Assembly: GCF_030408735.1 (NCBI RefSeq)
Contig: NZ_CP047204.1
Coordinates: forward strand, 1,240,001 to 1,304,000
DNA: 64,000 nt
Direction: 5' to 3'
From: Corynebacterium faecale
GTDB lineage: Bacteria > Actinomycetota > Actinomycetes > Mycobacteriales > Mycobacteriaceae
A model generated the notes under the pieces. The model was not told the origin of the DNA and ran no database searches. It saw nothing but the letters and a program-made list of their open reading frames with translations. Below are positions 29,815 to 41,604 of this stretch, in pieces (positions within the stretch are counted from its first letter, which is position 1; each line of letters begins with the position of its first letter). The translations under genes were made by a program, and so were the position numbers.

Positions 29815-31062
29815 ATGCACACCACCCAACCACCACCCACACCATCCCCGGCCTACTACACCGTCAACAACCCCACCAACCCCATGGCCGTAGCCATGAC
29901 CGCCTTACGCCAAGCAGAACACACCCTCTTCACCACCGCCCTACCCGCAGCCGACGCCGACTTCGAACACACCATCGCCACCTGGTCCATCGCCACCGGC
30001 TACTCCCGCACCCGCGTCACCAACATCCTCCTGGCCCTGTTCCAACTCCGCGACCTTCCCCAACTCCACGCCCTCCAACACCAACTCTTCCACCTCGATG
30101 CCCAACGCCTCATCGCCATCACCAACGCCCTATTCGGACTCGACCCCGACAACCTCAACGCCGTAGATGACCACCTCACCGACTACCTCACCCCCACCAC
30201 CGTCAACCAGGTCCTACCCTCACCACGATCAATCACCAACAAAATCCGCGCCATCCGCGAAATGCTCAAAGACCCCAAAGCAGGCACCACCCACGGACCA
30301 GAGACCAAAGAATTCCACCTCTCCACCGACCCCGATGGCACCACCGAGCTCTACGCCACCCTCAACCCGGTGGAAGGACAACTCATCAACGATGCGGTGA
30401 ACAAACACGCCACAGCAACCGGCAAAACCAAAGCCGAAGCCCTCACCGACCTCATCCTGGGCAATATCACCGTGGCCATCACCATGAACCTGTACACCGC
30501 AAAAGATCTGGCTAACGCCCCGGTCTGGGCCTCAGGGGTCGGCTGGTTGGACGAGGACACCGGCACCCACTGGGCGGATCAAACCACCCGCACAGCCGAC
30601 ATGGACGAAGCGATGAGCAAGCACCTTGATGGCCATGACCCCTGCCACGCGATCAAAGCCGCAGTGCAGGGCAGGGATGGGACCTGCAGGTTCCCGGGAT
30701 GTACGGTGCCGGCGCAGCGGTGTGATTGTGATCATCGGATCAATCATGCTGATGGTGGGTCGACGTGTGTGCATAATCTGTGCTCTTTATGCCGTCATCA
30801 TCACAATGACAAGACCGCGGGTCGGATCATGTATGTGTTGGATCCGTTGACCGGGATTGTGGTGTGGTTGTTAGCTGATGGGACGTGGGCGGTGACGGTC
30901 CCGGAGGGGCCGTTGACACCGACAAGTGCGAGGTGGGCGCAGACGGTGTCGCAGTACCGGACCAAGCATCGTAACCGGTGGGCGGCAGCAGCCCGGCGTG
31001 AGGCTGATGCCACCGCCGATGCGCAGGCTACCGCCACCCAGGACGACAACCCACCCTTCTAA
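29815..31062 (+). CDS. DUF222 / HNH endonuclease (13E12 repeat family)
   Basis: 415 residues. N-terminal DUF222 (about 20-280) and a C-terminal HNH domain: GTCRFPGC, CDCDHRINHADGG and LCSLCRHHHNDKT contain the Cys and His of the zinc/nuclease site. Such genes are repeated in actinobacterial genomes (REP13E12-like). Base use changes sharply inside the gene: codons end almost only in C or A up to about 30650, then mostly in G or T. The stop overlaps the convergent exporter gene by three bases. Confidence 0.85.
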   Translation: MHTTQPPPTPSPAYYTVNNPTNPMAVAMTALRQAEHTLFTTALPAADADFEHTIATWSIATGYSRTRVTNILLALFQLRDLPQLHALQHQLFHLDAQRLIAITNALFGLDPDNLNAVDDHLTDYLTPTTVNQVLPSPRSITNKIRAIREMLKDPKAGTTHGPETKEFHLSTDPDGTTELYATLNPVEGQLINDAVNKHATATGKTKAEALTDLILGNITVAITMNLYTAKDLANAPVWASGVGWLDEDTGTHWADQTTRTADMDEAMSKHLDGHDPCHAIKAAVQGRDGTCRFPGCTVPAQRCDCDHRINHADGGSTCVHNLCSLCRHHHNDKTAGRIMYVLDPLTGIVVWLLADGTWAVTVPEGPLTPTSARWAQTVSQYRTKHRNRWAAAARREADATADAQATATQDDNPPF

Positions 31063-32540
31063 GAACGGGAGTTTTCCTCAGCCTTTGCAGCCAGGCGGGC
31101 CTTGGTCGCATCGGGGGAGGCGTTCTCCGCCAAGAGGGAGGCAATCACACCGACAATCAGAATGGCGGTTGCCAACAGGAGCGCCTGACCGAAGGCGGCA
31201 CCATCGTCACCGGCTGCCAGACGCACCTGCAGAACAGCGCCGATGGCAGCGGCACCCATGACGGACCCAAGCTGCCGGGTGGTGTTGTACACACCGGATC
31301 CGGCACCCATGAACCGCATCGGCAGATCGCGCATCGTGGAGGTCGAGTTCGGAGCCCAGATCAGGCTGTTGCCCACACCCATGAAGAACATGGCCACGAG
31401 CGCCAGCCAGATGGGTGCGGCGAAGATCATCATGAGTGACAGGCCGAGAATGGCCAGGGAGGTGATGCCGAAGCCCAGTGCCGCCATGGTGTTGGGGTTA
31501 CGCTTGTCCACCATTCTGCCGATGGAGGGTGACAGCACCGCTGCAACGAGAGCCTGCGGGATCATCATGAAGCCGGCCTGCATCGGACCCATGCCGTGAA
31601 CCTGCTGGAAGTACAGCATGATCGGCAGGGGAGTTCCGGCGACCGTGAAGCCCATGGCAACGATGCTGATATTTCCGAGGGAGAAGTTCCTGATCCGGAA
31701 GATATCCAGCGGAATGAGCGGATCATTCCCGTTCTCTGCTAGCCGGGCCTGCTGGCGGATGAACCAGAAGCCGAACACGAAGGCGGCGATGATCATCACC
31801 CAGATCCATGTCGCCCAACCTGCCACCTCACCCTGTTGCAGGCCGAACACCAGCAGGAACATCGCACCTGCGGATAGCAACATGGACAGTGGATCCAACG
31901 GGCGGGTATGTGGAGGAAATGCTGGGACGTACTTCAATACGGCCAGAACCGAGATCACACCGATGGGTAGGTTGATATAGAACACCCACTGCCAGCCCCA
32001 GGTCTCTGTGATCACACCGCCCAGGATCGGTCCGGTAAGAGCAGCCAGACCAGCTGTGGTACCCCAGACTCCCAATGCGGCACCGCGTCGTTCGATGGGG
32101 AAGATGCGGTTGATGGTGGACATGGTCTGTGGAGTCAGCAACGCCGCACCGAAGCCCTGCACTCCGCGGGCGATGATCAGCGTCATCATGTCCGGGGCCA
32201 GACCGCAGGCGAGCGAACTCAGGGTGAAGATGATCATGCCCACGGCGTAGACATTCTTCGGCCCGAATTTGTCCCCCAACCGTCCAGAGATCAGCAGCGG
32301 CACCGCAAAGGTGAGCAGGTAGATCGATGTCACCCAGATGACCTCGTTATAGGAGGCGCCCATATCCTGCTGGAGGGCCGGTGTGGATACCGCCACGATG
32401 GTCTGATCCAGCAGAATCATGAAGAACCCGACGCACAGGGCGATCAGCGCCGGCCAGGCCTCCTTCTCCGGCAGCGGCATGGACGGATAAGCCCGACCAC
32501 CGCTGGTGAGGCCCTTATTGAGTTCTTCGCCATTGGACAC
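31059..32540 (-). CDS. DHA2-family (EmrB/QacA) drug exporter
   Basis: 493 residues, GTG start, 14 predicted membrane helices. Motif A-like GRLGDKFGPKNVY, and helix 1 motif LLDQTIVAVSTPALQQDMG are typical of proton-driven multidrug exporters. No regulator gene is adjacent, and the substrate is unknown. Confidence 0.88.
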   Translation of the reverse strand: MSNGEELNKGLTSGGRAYPSMPLPEKEAWPALIALCVGFFMILLDQTIVAVSTPALQQDMGASYNEVIWVTSIYLLTFAVPLLISGRLGDKFGPKNVYAVGMIIFTLSSLACGLAPDMMTLIIARGVQGFGAALLTPQTMSTINRIFPIERRGAALGVWGTTAGLAALTGPILGGVITETWGWQWVFYINLPIGVISVLAVLKYVPAFPPHTRPLDPLSMLLSAGAMFLLVFGLQQGEVAGWATWIWVMIIAAFVFGFWFIRQQARLAENGNDPLIPLDIFRIRNFSLGNISIVAMGFTVAGTPLPIMLYFQQVHGMGPMQAGFMMIPQALVAAVLSPSIGRMVDKRNPNTMAALGFGITSLAILGLSLMMIFAAPIWLALVAMFFMGVGNSLIWAPNSTSTMRDLPMRFMGAGSGVYNTTRQLGSVMGAAAIGAVLQVRLAAGDDGAAFGQALLLATAILIVGVIASLLAENASPDATKARLAAKAEENSRS

Positions 32541-32567
32541 GATTAATCATTCTTCCACTTGCGTGCC

Positions 32568-32613
32568 AAAAAGTCGCGCTCCCTCTGTCTCATTGCTTCA
32601 GAGGGGCACGACT
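32568..32613 (-). terminator. Terminator of the exonuclease gene (minus strand)
   Basis: Stem-loop 32572-32613 (AGTCG-GCTCCCTCTG with CAGAGGGGCACGACT, imperfect), followed on the minus strand by TTTTT (32568-32572). Confidence 0.75.
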
Positions 32614-32632
32614 TTCATTTACTACGAGCAGC

Positions 32633-33328
32633 CTAATGCGATTGCACAGGCCATGAGGTATTCACTGTGGAACCGTCACGGCCCTGGCCCTGGAAATAGT
32701 TCCGCAGGCTGATCTGCTTCTCGTAATAACCCACCGCCTGCATCTCCATGAGTTCTTCGCCGCTCATGATGGCCAGCTCCGGCCACACCCGAACCTGTTT
32801 CCAGGCGATGCGGGCAGCGGCCAATGCATCGGCGGTAGCCTCGTGGGCGTTGCCCAGCTGGACATCATAATGGGCACACAGATCGGTCAGTGTGCGCTTG
32901 CCCTTGCGGTAGGGGTCCTTGATCCGGTCAATGGTGAAGGGGTCATAAACTAGCCCGTCCACGGTGAAATTACCGGAGAGGTTGCGCAGGACCGTCAGAT
33001 CATAGGGTGCGTTATAAACGATGAGAGCTTGACTTTTGCCCCAGCCGTCCTGGATGCGTCGGATGGTTTCCGCCAGGACCTCATCATGGGGCTGGCCATG
33101 TTCACGTGCATATTCGGTGGTGATGCCGTGCACGGCGGTGGCACCCTCGGGGATCTCCACCCCTGGATCGGCGAGTAACTCCAGCGGATCAGCGCCCGCC
33201 TTGCTGATGGTCACCATGGCGGAGGTAACGATGCGGGCTTCGAAAGGATTGGCGGCGGTGGTCTCCAGGTCGAAGGCGAGCATATTGGAGGGGGAAAAGT
33301 TGGTGGGCAGTTTCACAGTTGCATTCAT
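32633..33328 (-). CDS. DEDDh 3'-5' exonuclease (DnaQ-like)
   Basis: 231 residues. Exo I AFDLETT (Asp and Glu), Exo II YNAPYDLTVL, Exo III HEATADALAAA (His and Asp). Too small and alone to be a polymerase III epsilon with its tau-binding tail; fits the stand-alone actinobacterial 3'-5' exonucleases. ATG 33328 chosen with AGGGA upstream; the open frame continues upstream into implausible sequence. Divergent from ligA. Confidence 0.86.
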   Translation of the reverse strand: MNATVKLPTNFSPSNMLAFDLETTAANPFEARIVTSAMVTISKAGADPLELLADPGVEIPEGATAVHGITTEYAREHGQPHDEVLAETIRRIQDGWGKSQALIVYNAPYDLTVLRNLSGNFTVDGLVYDPFTIDRIKDPYRKGKRTLTDLCAHYDVQLGNAHEATADALAAARIAWKQVRVWPELAIMSGEELMEMQAVGYYEKQISLRNYFQGQGRDGSTVNTSWPVQSH

Positions 33329-33379
33329 GTCCCTAACCCTAACCAACGACCAGGACACCGGGTGCCCCCGCCCGACTAA

Positions 33380-35449
<2,070 letters not shown>

Positions 35450-35533
35450 AATATTTCACTCTTGGGGAATTAATGATCAGTTATCTCTAATGTGTCAGGG
35501 AGAAACTTTCCCTGGACAAAGGAGTGGCGTCGC

Positions 35534-36517
35534 ATGCGCATGGTTATCCGTTGGCTGAGCGGGATCACCGCCGCACTCCTGATCGTGTTGGTGCTGCTGG
35601 TCTGGTCCTTCGGGCCAACCTGGGGCACCACGCTGCTGGGGAGGCCGATATTCATTGGAACCCCCTCCCCGGAGCGTTATGCCACGACGGTGTTTGACAT
35701 CGCAGAGCGACACGGGATCCATGCCGACTCTGATCGCTTCGCGGTTATCCGGGCAGAAGCCGAGGAGGCTATCGAAGCAGCCGAATCCCTGGCGGACACA
35801 TATCCCCACATCGACGCCGTTCTCCATGCAGCGGGCGGACAACACTCCACCCTGTTTGTCCCCGGTGTGGTGGACAGGGAGCGCGGCGCCGGACTTCTCC
35901 CCACAGTGGAGTCAGACGGACACGTGGTCACTGTAACCCTGCCGGCCACCGACGCCACCTGGGATGGCCGGGAGTATGTGGATGCCGTGGCCCCGGCACT
36001 GGGCGGAGCGCTGAATGCCGGCGCGTGTGGGGTGGTCGTTGATCTCCGGGGCAACACCGGCGGTGACATGGGACCGATGCTCGCGGCCGTTTCCCCGCTT
36101 CTTCCTGACGGTGATGCCCTCTGGTTCAGCACCCCGCTCTACGACACCCCGGTCACCATCACCGGCAACAGCGTCCAGGGTGGAGGCACCCCCATGGCGG
36201 CTTCTGTGGAGGAGAAATTCGAGGTTCCGGTCGCGGTTCTCACCGACAACATGACGGCCTCGTCCGGTGAGGCGACCATGCTGGCTTTCCGTGGACTGGA
36301 GAATTCCAGGTCATTCGGCACCCCGACTGCGGGATACGCAACTGCCAACATGATGTTTGAGATGCCGGATGGTGCCCGGATCCAATTGACCACCGCGCAC
36401 AACAAAGCCCGCACCGGAGAAGTATTCGGCGAGAATCCCATCGAACCGGATGAACTCGCCGTCTCTGCGGAGCGGGCTGCACTGGACTGGTTGGTCCAGC
36501 AGGGATGCCACGCTTAG
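35534..36517 (+). CDS. Membrane-anchored S41-type peptidase-like protein
   Basis: 327 residues. One N-terminal membrane anchor (IRWLSGITAALLIVLVLLVW), then an extracytoplasmic domain with C-terminal-processing-protease features: VVDLRGNTGGDM and the nucleophile region TDNMTASSGEATM (Ser in SSGE). No PDZ domain is visible. ATG 35534 has AAGGAG eleven bases upstream. Its stop overlaps the convergent ACT gene. Confidence 0.78.
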   Translation: MRMVIRWLSGITAALLIVLVLLVWSFGPTWGTTLLGRPIFIGTPSPERYATTVFDIAERHGIHADSDRFAVIRAEAEEAIEAAESLADTYPHIDAVLHAAGGQHSTLFVPGVVDRERGAGLLPTVESDGHVVTVTLPATDATWDGREYVDAVAPALGGALNAGACGVVVDLRGNTGGDMGPMLAAVSPLLPDGDALWFSTPLYDTPVTITGNSVQGGGTPMAASVEEKFEVPVAVLTDNMTASSGEATMLAFRGLENSRSFGTPTAGYATANMMFEMPDGARIQLTTAHNKARTGEVFGENPIEPDELAVSAERAALDWLVQQGCHA

Positions 36518-37176
36518 GAGATGATCGCTCCCACGATCAGACCCATATAACCGAGGTGCTGTACCTCACTGGCCAGGAAGTCCGGGCCCCCCGGACGGCC
36601 GATGATCAGCGCCAGGCCCGTCTTGCCCAGTGGGGCGATGGCCAGGGATGAATCCAACAGCGTCCAGCTCTCGGGGATCCAGCCCTCGTGCTCCGGGTTG
36701 AGCAGCCGGGCGGTTTCCAGCAGAACATTCTGAGGCACCGTGCCGTCATCTTCCGGTGCGGCCTGGGAGGCGGCTACGCGACGAACCGGGGGAGCGGTGT
36801 CGATGACCATGGCCCAACCGGAGGTCATGGTCCGGGGGATCACGTCCACCATCGCCTGCATCGCGGTAGACACGGTCTTCTTGCTGGCGGCCACTGCTGC
36901 CAGCATCTCGACCTGGCCGCGGCGGTCAACAGTTCCAGAGAACGGACGGATTGAATCGACGACAACACCGTCGACCTGTTCAGCAGCGGTGATGAGGGTG
37001 TCCGCCATGACGTGCTTGGGGATGGTCACCACGAAATCATCCATCACGGTGCCGTTGGGGAAGCGTTCCACCACATCCACGGATTGAATGTTGGCCTCCA
37101 CCAGGCCCAGGGCCTCGGCCAGGAGGGCCAGGCTTCCGGGGGTATCGGACAACAGGACGCGGATCAGGAAAGACAT
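36514..37176 (-). CDS. ACT-domain protein
   Basis: 220 residues. N-terminal ACT domain (1-~75, FLIRVLLSDTPGSLALLAEAL) of the amino-acid-binding type; the C-terminal ~130 residues are an unassigned domain with LLNPEHEGWIPESWTLLDSSLAIAPLG, in part. It lies upstream of and divergent from gatCA. May sense an amino acid; ligand unknown. Confidence 0.78.
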   Translation of the reverse strand: MSFLIRVLLSDTPGSLALLAEALGLVEANIQSVDVVERFPNGTVMDDFVVTIPKHVMADTLITAAEQVDGVVVDSIRPFSGTVDRRGQVEMLAAVAASKKTVSTAMQAMVDVIPRTMTSGWAMVIDTAPPVRRVAASQAAPEDDGTVPQNVLLETARLLNPEHEGWIPESWTLLDSSLAIAPLGKTGLALIIGRPGGPDFLASEVQHLGYMGLIVGAIIS

Positions 37177-37339
37177 CAGAGATCGCTTCCTTTTCTTTCA
37201 TATAGTTCTTTTAGGGTGGCTATGGGGAAATGTTGCCTGCCCCACATTCTTCCATTTGACAGTACCACCGTACTCGAGTGCGGATGCACACCTGGACGAC
37301 CTTCTGACGGGGTGGTGCAGTAAGATGAACCAGCAGTTG

Positions 37340-37378
37340 CGCCCGCTTTCTGTATCAGCGGGCGTGTGACACTTTTAT
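37340..37378 (+). terminator. Hairpin with T-rich tail upstream of gatC
   Basis: CGCCCGCT and AGCGGGCG arms (37340-37347, 37357-37364), then ACACTTTTATT. Lies 50 bases before gatC, so it could be a terminator or attenuator in the gatCA leader. Confidence 0.45.
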
Positions 37379-37416
37379 TAACCCATTGTGACTAGCGAAG
37401 AGGAACGACAATCCAA

Positions 37417-37716
37417 GTGCCTGAGATTTCGCGCGACCAGGTCGCTCACCTTGCCAAACTGGCCCGGCTGGCGCTCAGCGAAGAAGAGCTGCAACAGTTC
37501 GCCGGACAGATCGATGACATCGTCGGACATGTCTCCGCCGTGCAGAATGTTGACGCTGCCGGGGTTGAGCCGATGAGCCATCCGCACAGCATCAAGACCA
37601 CCATGCGTGAGGATGTTGTCAAGAAGACCCTGGACGCCGAGCAGGCACTCGATCAGGCTCCGGCCGTCGAGGACGGGCGTTTCATGGTTCCGCAGATTCT
37701 GGGTGAGGGCGACTAA
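37417..37716 (+). CDS. gatC: Glu-tRNA(Gln)/Asp-tRNA(Asn) amidotransferase subunit C
   Basis: 99 residues, GTG start. Small belt subunit joining GatA and GatB; typical [21 protein letters not shown] start and [16 protein letters not shown]. Five bases before gatA. Confidence 0.95.
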   Translation: MPEISRDQVAHLAKLARLALSEEELQQFAGQIDDIVGHVSAVQNVDAAGVEPMSHPHSIKTTMREDVVKKTLDAEQALDQAPAVEDGRFMVPQILGEGD

Positions 37717-37721
37717 TTAAC

Positions 37722-39215
37722 ATGAGCAACAAATACCTGGTTGGAAGCTCAGAGAATGAGCTGACCACAAAGACCGCCGCAGAGCTGGCCGGTCTGATCC
37801 ACTCCCGTGAGGTCACCTCCCGTGAGGTCACTCAGGCACACCTCGACCGCATCGCTGCGGTCGACGGTGACATCCACGCCTTCCTCCATGTGGGTGAGGA
37901 GGGCGCACTGGCCGCGGCAGACGCCGTCGATAAAGCACTCGATGCGGGAGACGCTCCCGCGTCGACCCTTGCCGGCGTCCCACTCGCATTGAAGGATGCG
38001 CTGGTCACCACAGATGCGCCGACCACCGCTGCGTCGAAGATGCTCGAGGGGTACATGAGCCCCTATGACGCCACGGTGACCCGCAAGCTGCGCGAAGCCG
38101 GCATCCCGATTCTGGGCAAGACCAACATGGATGAGTTCGCCATGGGTTCCTCCACGGAGAACTCCGCTTTCGGAGCGACCCACAACCCATGGGACCTGGA
38201 GCGCACCCCGGGTGGTTCCGGCGGTGGATCATCGGCGGCACTGGCTTCCGGTGAGGCTCCACTGGCTATCGGCACCGACACCGGTGGTTCCATCCGTCAG
38301 CCTGCGGCCCTGACCAACACCGTGGGTGTGAAGCCGACCTATGGCACCGTCTCCCGTTATGGACTCATCGCGTGTGCGTCCTCACTGGATCAGGTGGGTC
38401 CAACCGCACGTACGGTTCTGGATACCGCTCTGCTTCACGAGGTTATCGCGGGACATGACGCATTCGATGCGACCAGCGTCGACAAGCCTGTGGCGCCGGT
38501 TGTGGCCGCCGCACGGGAGGGCGCAAACGGCGACCTCCGGGGTGTCAAGGTCGGTGTGGTCAAGCAGTTCAACCGTGAGGGTTACCAGGATGGCGTGCTC
38601 GAGGCGTTCCACGCCTCTGTTGAGCAGATGCGGTCCCAGGGTGCGGAGATCGTCGAGGTTGACTGCCCGCACTTTGATGACGCGCTCGGTGCCTACTACC
38701 TGATTCTTCCTTGTGAGGTGTCCTCCAACCTCGCGCGTTTTGATGGCATGCGTTATGGCCTGCGCTCCGGTGATGACGGCACCCGTTCCGCTGATGAGGT
38801 CATGGCACTGACCCGTGCTGAGGGCTTCGGACCTGAGGTCAAGCGTCGTATCATCCTGGGTACCTATGCACTGTCCGTGGGTTATTACGATGCCTACTAC
38901 CTGCAGGCACAGCGTGTGCGTACCCTGATCGCGCAGGACTTTGCCAAGGCCTATGAGCAGGTTGACGTGCTGGTTTCCCCGACCACACCGTCCACCGCGT
39001 TCAAGCTCGGCGACAAGATCACCGATCCGCTGGAGATGTACAACTTCGACCTGTGCACCCTGCCGTTGAACCTGGCGGGCCTGTCGGGCATGTCTCTGCC
39101 GTCGGGTCTGGCGTCTGATACCGGTCTTCCCACCGGTCTCCAGATCATGGCTCCGGCGTTCCAGGATGACCGTCTCTACCGCGTCGGTGCTGCGTTTGAG
39201 GCTGGCCGGCAGTAA
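37722..39215 (+). CDS. gatA: Glu-tRNA(Gln)/Asp-tRNA(Asn) amidotransferase subunit A
   Basis: 497 residues, amidase-signature glutaminase that supplies ammonia to GatB. Catalytic Lys91, cis-Ser166 and nucleophile Ser190 have the exact 75 and 24 residue spacing of Gat[15 protein letters not shown] and [12 protein letters not shown] are intact. gatB is 4.3 kb downstream, not in the operon. Confidence 0.97.
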   Translation: MSNKYLVGSSENELTTKTAAELAGLIHSREVTSREVTQAHLDRIAAVDGDIHAFLHVGEEGALAAADAVDKALDAGDAPASTLAGVPLALKDALVTTDAPTTAASKMLEGYMSPYDATVTRKLREAGIPILGKTNMDEFAMGSSTENSAFGATHNPWDLERTPGGSGGGSSAALASGEAPLAIGTDTGGSIRQPAALTNTVGVKPTYGTVSRYGLIACASSLDQVGPTARTVLDTALLHEVIAGHDAFDATSVDKPVAPVVAAAREGANGDLRGVKVGVVKQFNREGYQDGVLEAFHASVEQMRSQGAEIVEVDCPHFDDALGAYYLILPCEVSSNLARFDGMRYGLRSGDDGTRSADEVMALTRAEGFGPEVKRRIILGTYALSVGYYDAYYLQAQRVRTLIAQDFAKAYEQVDVLVSPTTPSTAFKLGDKITDPLEMYNFDLCTLPLNLAGLSGMSLPSGLASDTGLPTGLQIMAPAFQDDRLYRVGAAFEAGRQ

Positions 39216-39231
39216 ACCCGGCCGGGACTCC

Positions 39232-39250
39232 TTAGTGTAGGCTTGCCTGC
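39232..39250 (+). promoter_or_regulatory. DtxR-like iron box upstream of the siderophore-interacting protein gene
   Basis: TTAGTGTAGGCTTGCCTGC matches TTAGGTTAGSCTAACCTAA at 13 of 19 positions with the central TAGGCT and CCT conserved. Suggests iron repression of the following gene. Confidence 0.6.
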
Positions 39251-39258
39251 ATAGATTA

Positions 39259-39270
39259 ACGATATATCGT
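39259..39270 (+). promoter_or_regulatory. Perfect 12-bp palindrome next to the ribosome site
   Basis: ACGATATATCGT, directly before AAAAGGAG and the ATG at 39284. Possible operator for a second regulator. Confidence 0.45.
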
Positions 39271-39283
39271 AAAAGGAGTCCCG

Positions 39284-40036
39284 ATGGCTAAACAGCGCAC
39301 CACTCGTACCGCAACGGTCACCGCCACCACGCGCATCTCACCCGACCTCATCCGGATCAGTTTCGACTGCCCGGGAATCGTCGGGGCTGAGCTGCCCTTC
39401 ACTGATCACTATGTGAAGATCCTCTTTGACGACGTCACCCGCACCTACACGCTGTGCAATATCAACACCGTGGCGGGCACCTTTGACATGGATTTCGTCT
39501 CCCATGGCTCCGAGGGCCTCGCCGGCCCCTGGGCCGAGCAGGCGAGTGTCGGCGATGAGATTTCCTTCGCCGGCCCCGGCGGCAAGTGGAAGCCCGCAGC
39601 GGATTATGAGCACTTCGTTCTCGCCGGTGATGAGGCCGCAGCCCCCGCCATCGTGGAGGCGCTGAAGCGCCTGCCCGACGGCGCGACCGCCACGGCCTAT
39701 CTTGAGGTCTCCTCCAATGAAGCGCTTTTCGACGTTCCAACCCCGCCGTCAGCCGAACTCGTCTGGGTCCCACGGGACGGTGCCATCCACGGCGCGCGCC
39801 TCATCGAGGCCGTGCGTGCCGGTGGATATCCAGAGAAGAAAACGTCCTGGTTCATCCACGGAGTGGCCGAAATGGTGAAGGAGACCCGTCGGTTCCTGTT
39901 CATCGACGGCAACATCGCCCGGGAGGATGCATCAATCTCCGGTTATTGGCGCCTCGGCATGACAGAGGACCAGTGGCAGAGCTCCAAGAGGGAGTTCGCC
40001 GCGGCCATGGAAGCTGAAGAGGCCGCGGCCGGATAA
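39284..40036 (+). CDS. Siderophore-interacting FAD/NAD(P)H reductase (ViuB-like)
   Basis: 250 residues. FAD-binding N-terminal barrel (DHYVKILFD, RTYTLCNIN) and C-terminal NAD(P)H domain with HFVLAGDEAAAPAIVEAL and the family ending SGYWRLGMTEDQW. Releases iron from ferric siderophores by reduction. Iron-box and palindrome upstream indicate iron control. Convergent with the small membrane-protein gene; stops are two bases apart. Confidence 0.88.
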   Translation: MAKQRTTRTATVTATTRISPDLIRISFDCPGIVGAELPFTDHYVKILFDDVTRTYTLCNINTVAGTFDMDFVSHGSEGLAGPWAEQASVGDEISFAGPGGKWKPAADYEHFVLAGDEAAAPAIVEALKRLPDGATATAYLEVSSNEALFDVPTPPSAELVWVPRDGAIHGARLIEAVRAGGYPEKKTSWFIHGVAEMVKETRRFLFIDGNIAREDASISGYWRLGMTEDQWQSSKREFAAAMEAEEAAAG

Positions 40037-40038
40037 AC

Positions 40039-40359
40039 CTACTGGGAGTCGGACACCGCATAAGCCACTGCGGCGGCAGCGCCTGTGGCGGTGAGAACCG
40101 CAGGCCAGGCACCGATCTTCTTGGCCAGGGGGTGGGACATTCCGAATGCCCCCACGTAGGTGCCCAACAGGGCCGCGGTGATACCGGGGCCCTTCTTCTT
40201 GTTCCAGCTGCGAGCGGCCAGGGTGCCGGCGGCCACGAGCGGGATGGTGCCCAACGGCCTGATGCCTGATTCGCGGGCGGTCAGCCAGCCTCCGATGAGT
40301 CCGGCGGCGACAACAGTGGCGGTGCTGACCTGGTCAGCGTCTTTGAGTTTCATATCCAT
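40039..40359 (-). CDS. Small membrane protein of unknown function
   Basis: 106 residues. Three or four short hydrophobic stretches ([60 protein letters not shown]). Conserved next to pfkA in corynebacteria to my knowledge. Start at 40359 or the ATG two codons later at 40353; ribosome site weak. Divergent from pfkA. Confidence 0.68.
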   Translation of the reverse strand: MDMKLKDADQVSTATVVAAGLIGGWLTARESGIRPLGTIPLVAAGTLAARSWNKKKGPGITAALLGTYVGAFGMSHPLAKKIGAWPAVLTATGAAAAVAYAVSDSQ

Positions 40360-40454
40360 GGGATATGAGTCTAGTGAAGTCCCGTGCCCGATGGTGTTTT
40401 ATTGACACTCATTCCGGCCTGTTTGTCCGGCATCAAGCGGGGGATGGGCTTAAT

Positions 40455-41495
40455 ATGGGAGACATGCGAATTGCCACTCTCACGTCAGGCGGCGACTGCC
40501 CCGGACTCAATGCCGTCATCAGAGGAATCGTCCGAACCGCCAGTAATGAATTCGGTTCAACGGTTGTTGGTTATCAGGACGGTTGGGAGGGACTCTTAGC
40601 GGACCGCCGCACTCAGCTGTATGACGATGAGGACATCGACCGCATCCTCCTCCGCGGTGGAACCATCCTCGGCACCGGTCGACTGCATCCTGACAAGTTC
40701 AAGGCGGGTATCGACCAGATCAAGGCGAACCTGGCCGACGCCAGGATCGACGCCCTGATCCCCATCGGCGGCGAAGGAACCCTCAAGGGTGCCAAGTGGC
40801 TCGCTGACAACGGCATTCCCGTTGTTGGCGTGCCGAAGACCATCGACAATGACGTCAACGGCACCGACTTCACCTTCGGTTTCGATACTGCGGTCTCAGT
40901 GGCCACCGATGCCATCGATCGCCTGCACACCACGGCTGAATCCCACAACCGCGTGATGATCGTGGAGGTCATGGGCCGCCACGTCGGGTGGATCGCCCTA
41001 CATGCAGGCATGGCCGGTGGCGCCCACTACACCGTCATCCCAGAGGTCCCCTTCGACATCTCCGAGATCTGCAAGCGCATGGAACGGCGTTTCCAGATGG
41101 GTGAGAAATACGGCATCATCGTGGTCGCCGAGGGTGCCCTACCCAAGGAAGGCACGATGGAGCTCCGTGAGGGGGAGGAAGACCAGTTCGGCCACAAGAC
41201 CTTCACGGGCATCGGCCAGCAGATCGCCGATGAGGTGCACAGGCGCCTCGGCCATGATGTGCGCACCACTGTTCTCGGCCACATTCAGCGTGGCGGCACA
41301 CCCACCGCCTTCGACCGCGTCCTGGCCACCCGTTATGGCGTGCGTGCAGCGCGTGCCTGCCATGAGGGTCAGTTCAACAAGGTTGTGGCACTCAAGGGCG
41401 AGGGCATTCGGATGATCACCTTTGAAGAGGCCGTGGGCACCCTCAAGGAAGTTCCGATGGAGCGTTGGGTGACCGCGCAGGCGATGTTCGGATAA
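40455..41495 (+). CDS. pfkA: 6-phosphofructokinase
   Basis: 346 residues, key glycolytic kinase. [10 protein letters not shown] (phosphate loop), GGEGTLKGA with Gly at the position that favours [11 protein letters not shown] with Lys where E. coli PfkA has Gly, and [10 protein letters not shown]. That mixed Gly/Lys signature is typical of actinobacterial group III enzymes, which use ATP in C. glutamicum. ATG 40455 gives [13 protein letters not shown] and the usual length; ATG 40464 is the alternative. Confidence 0.95.
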   Translation: MGDMRIATLTSGGDCPGLNAVIRGIVRTASNEFGSTVVGYQDGWEGLLADRRTQLYDDEDIDRILLRGGTILGTGRLHPDKFKAGIDQIKANLADARIDALIPIGGEGTLKGAKWLADNGIPVVGVPKTIDNDVNGTDFTFGFDTAVSVATDAIDRLHTTAESHNRVMIVEVMGRHVGWIALHAGMAGGAHYTVIPEVPFDISEICKRMERRFQMGEKYGIIVVAEGALPKEGTMELREGEEDQFGHKTFTGIGQQIADEVHRRLGHDVRTTVLGHIQRGGTPTAFDRVLATRYGVRAARACHEGQFNKVVALKGEGIRMITFEEAVGTLKEVPMERWVTAQAMFG

Positions 41496-41498
41496 TCG

Positions 41499-41515
41499 GG
41501 ATCAAAATGTGATCC
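41499..41515 (+). promoter_or_regulatory. Inverted repeat after pfkA / before the LacI gene
   Basis: GGATCA-AAATG-TGATCC, six-base arms, starting four bases after the pfkA stop; no T run follows, so operator is likelier than terminator. Confidence 0.35.
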
Positions 41516-41530
41516 TAGCTACTTGACTAG

Positions 41531-41546
41531 AGTGATGTGAGTCACT
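41531..41546 (+). promoter_or_regulatory. GlxR-like (CRP-type) site upstream of the LacI gene
   Basis: AGTGATGTGAGTCACT: GTGA-N6-TCAC core is exact with symmetric outer bases (A/T instead of T/A). About 60 bases upstream of the ATG; points to cAMP-GlxR control, usual for sugar genes. Confidence 0.6.
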
Positions 41547-41604
41547 TAGATTCAGGTGAAAGGAACAGCAAACGATTGCATCCCGGGAAGGTGGGCAGGC
41601 CCTC

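Noticed and set aside
29815..31062. CRISPR-like or tandem repeat in the CCACC-rich 5' half of the HNH gene
   Set aside because: Codon bias only; no regular unit or spacing. No CRISPR array was seen anywhere in the window.
33333..33351. CCCTAACCCTAACC, telomere-like repeat
   Set aside because: Two units only, between dnaQ-like gene and ligA; chance.
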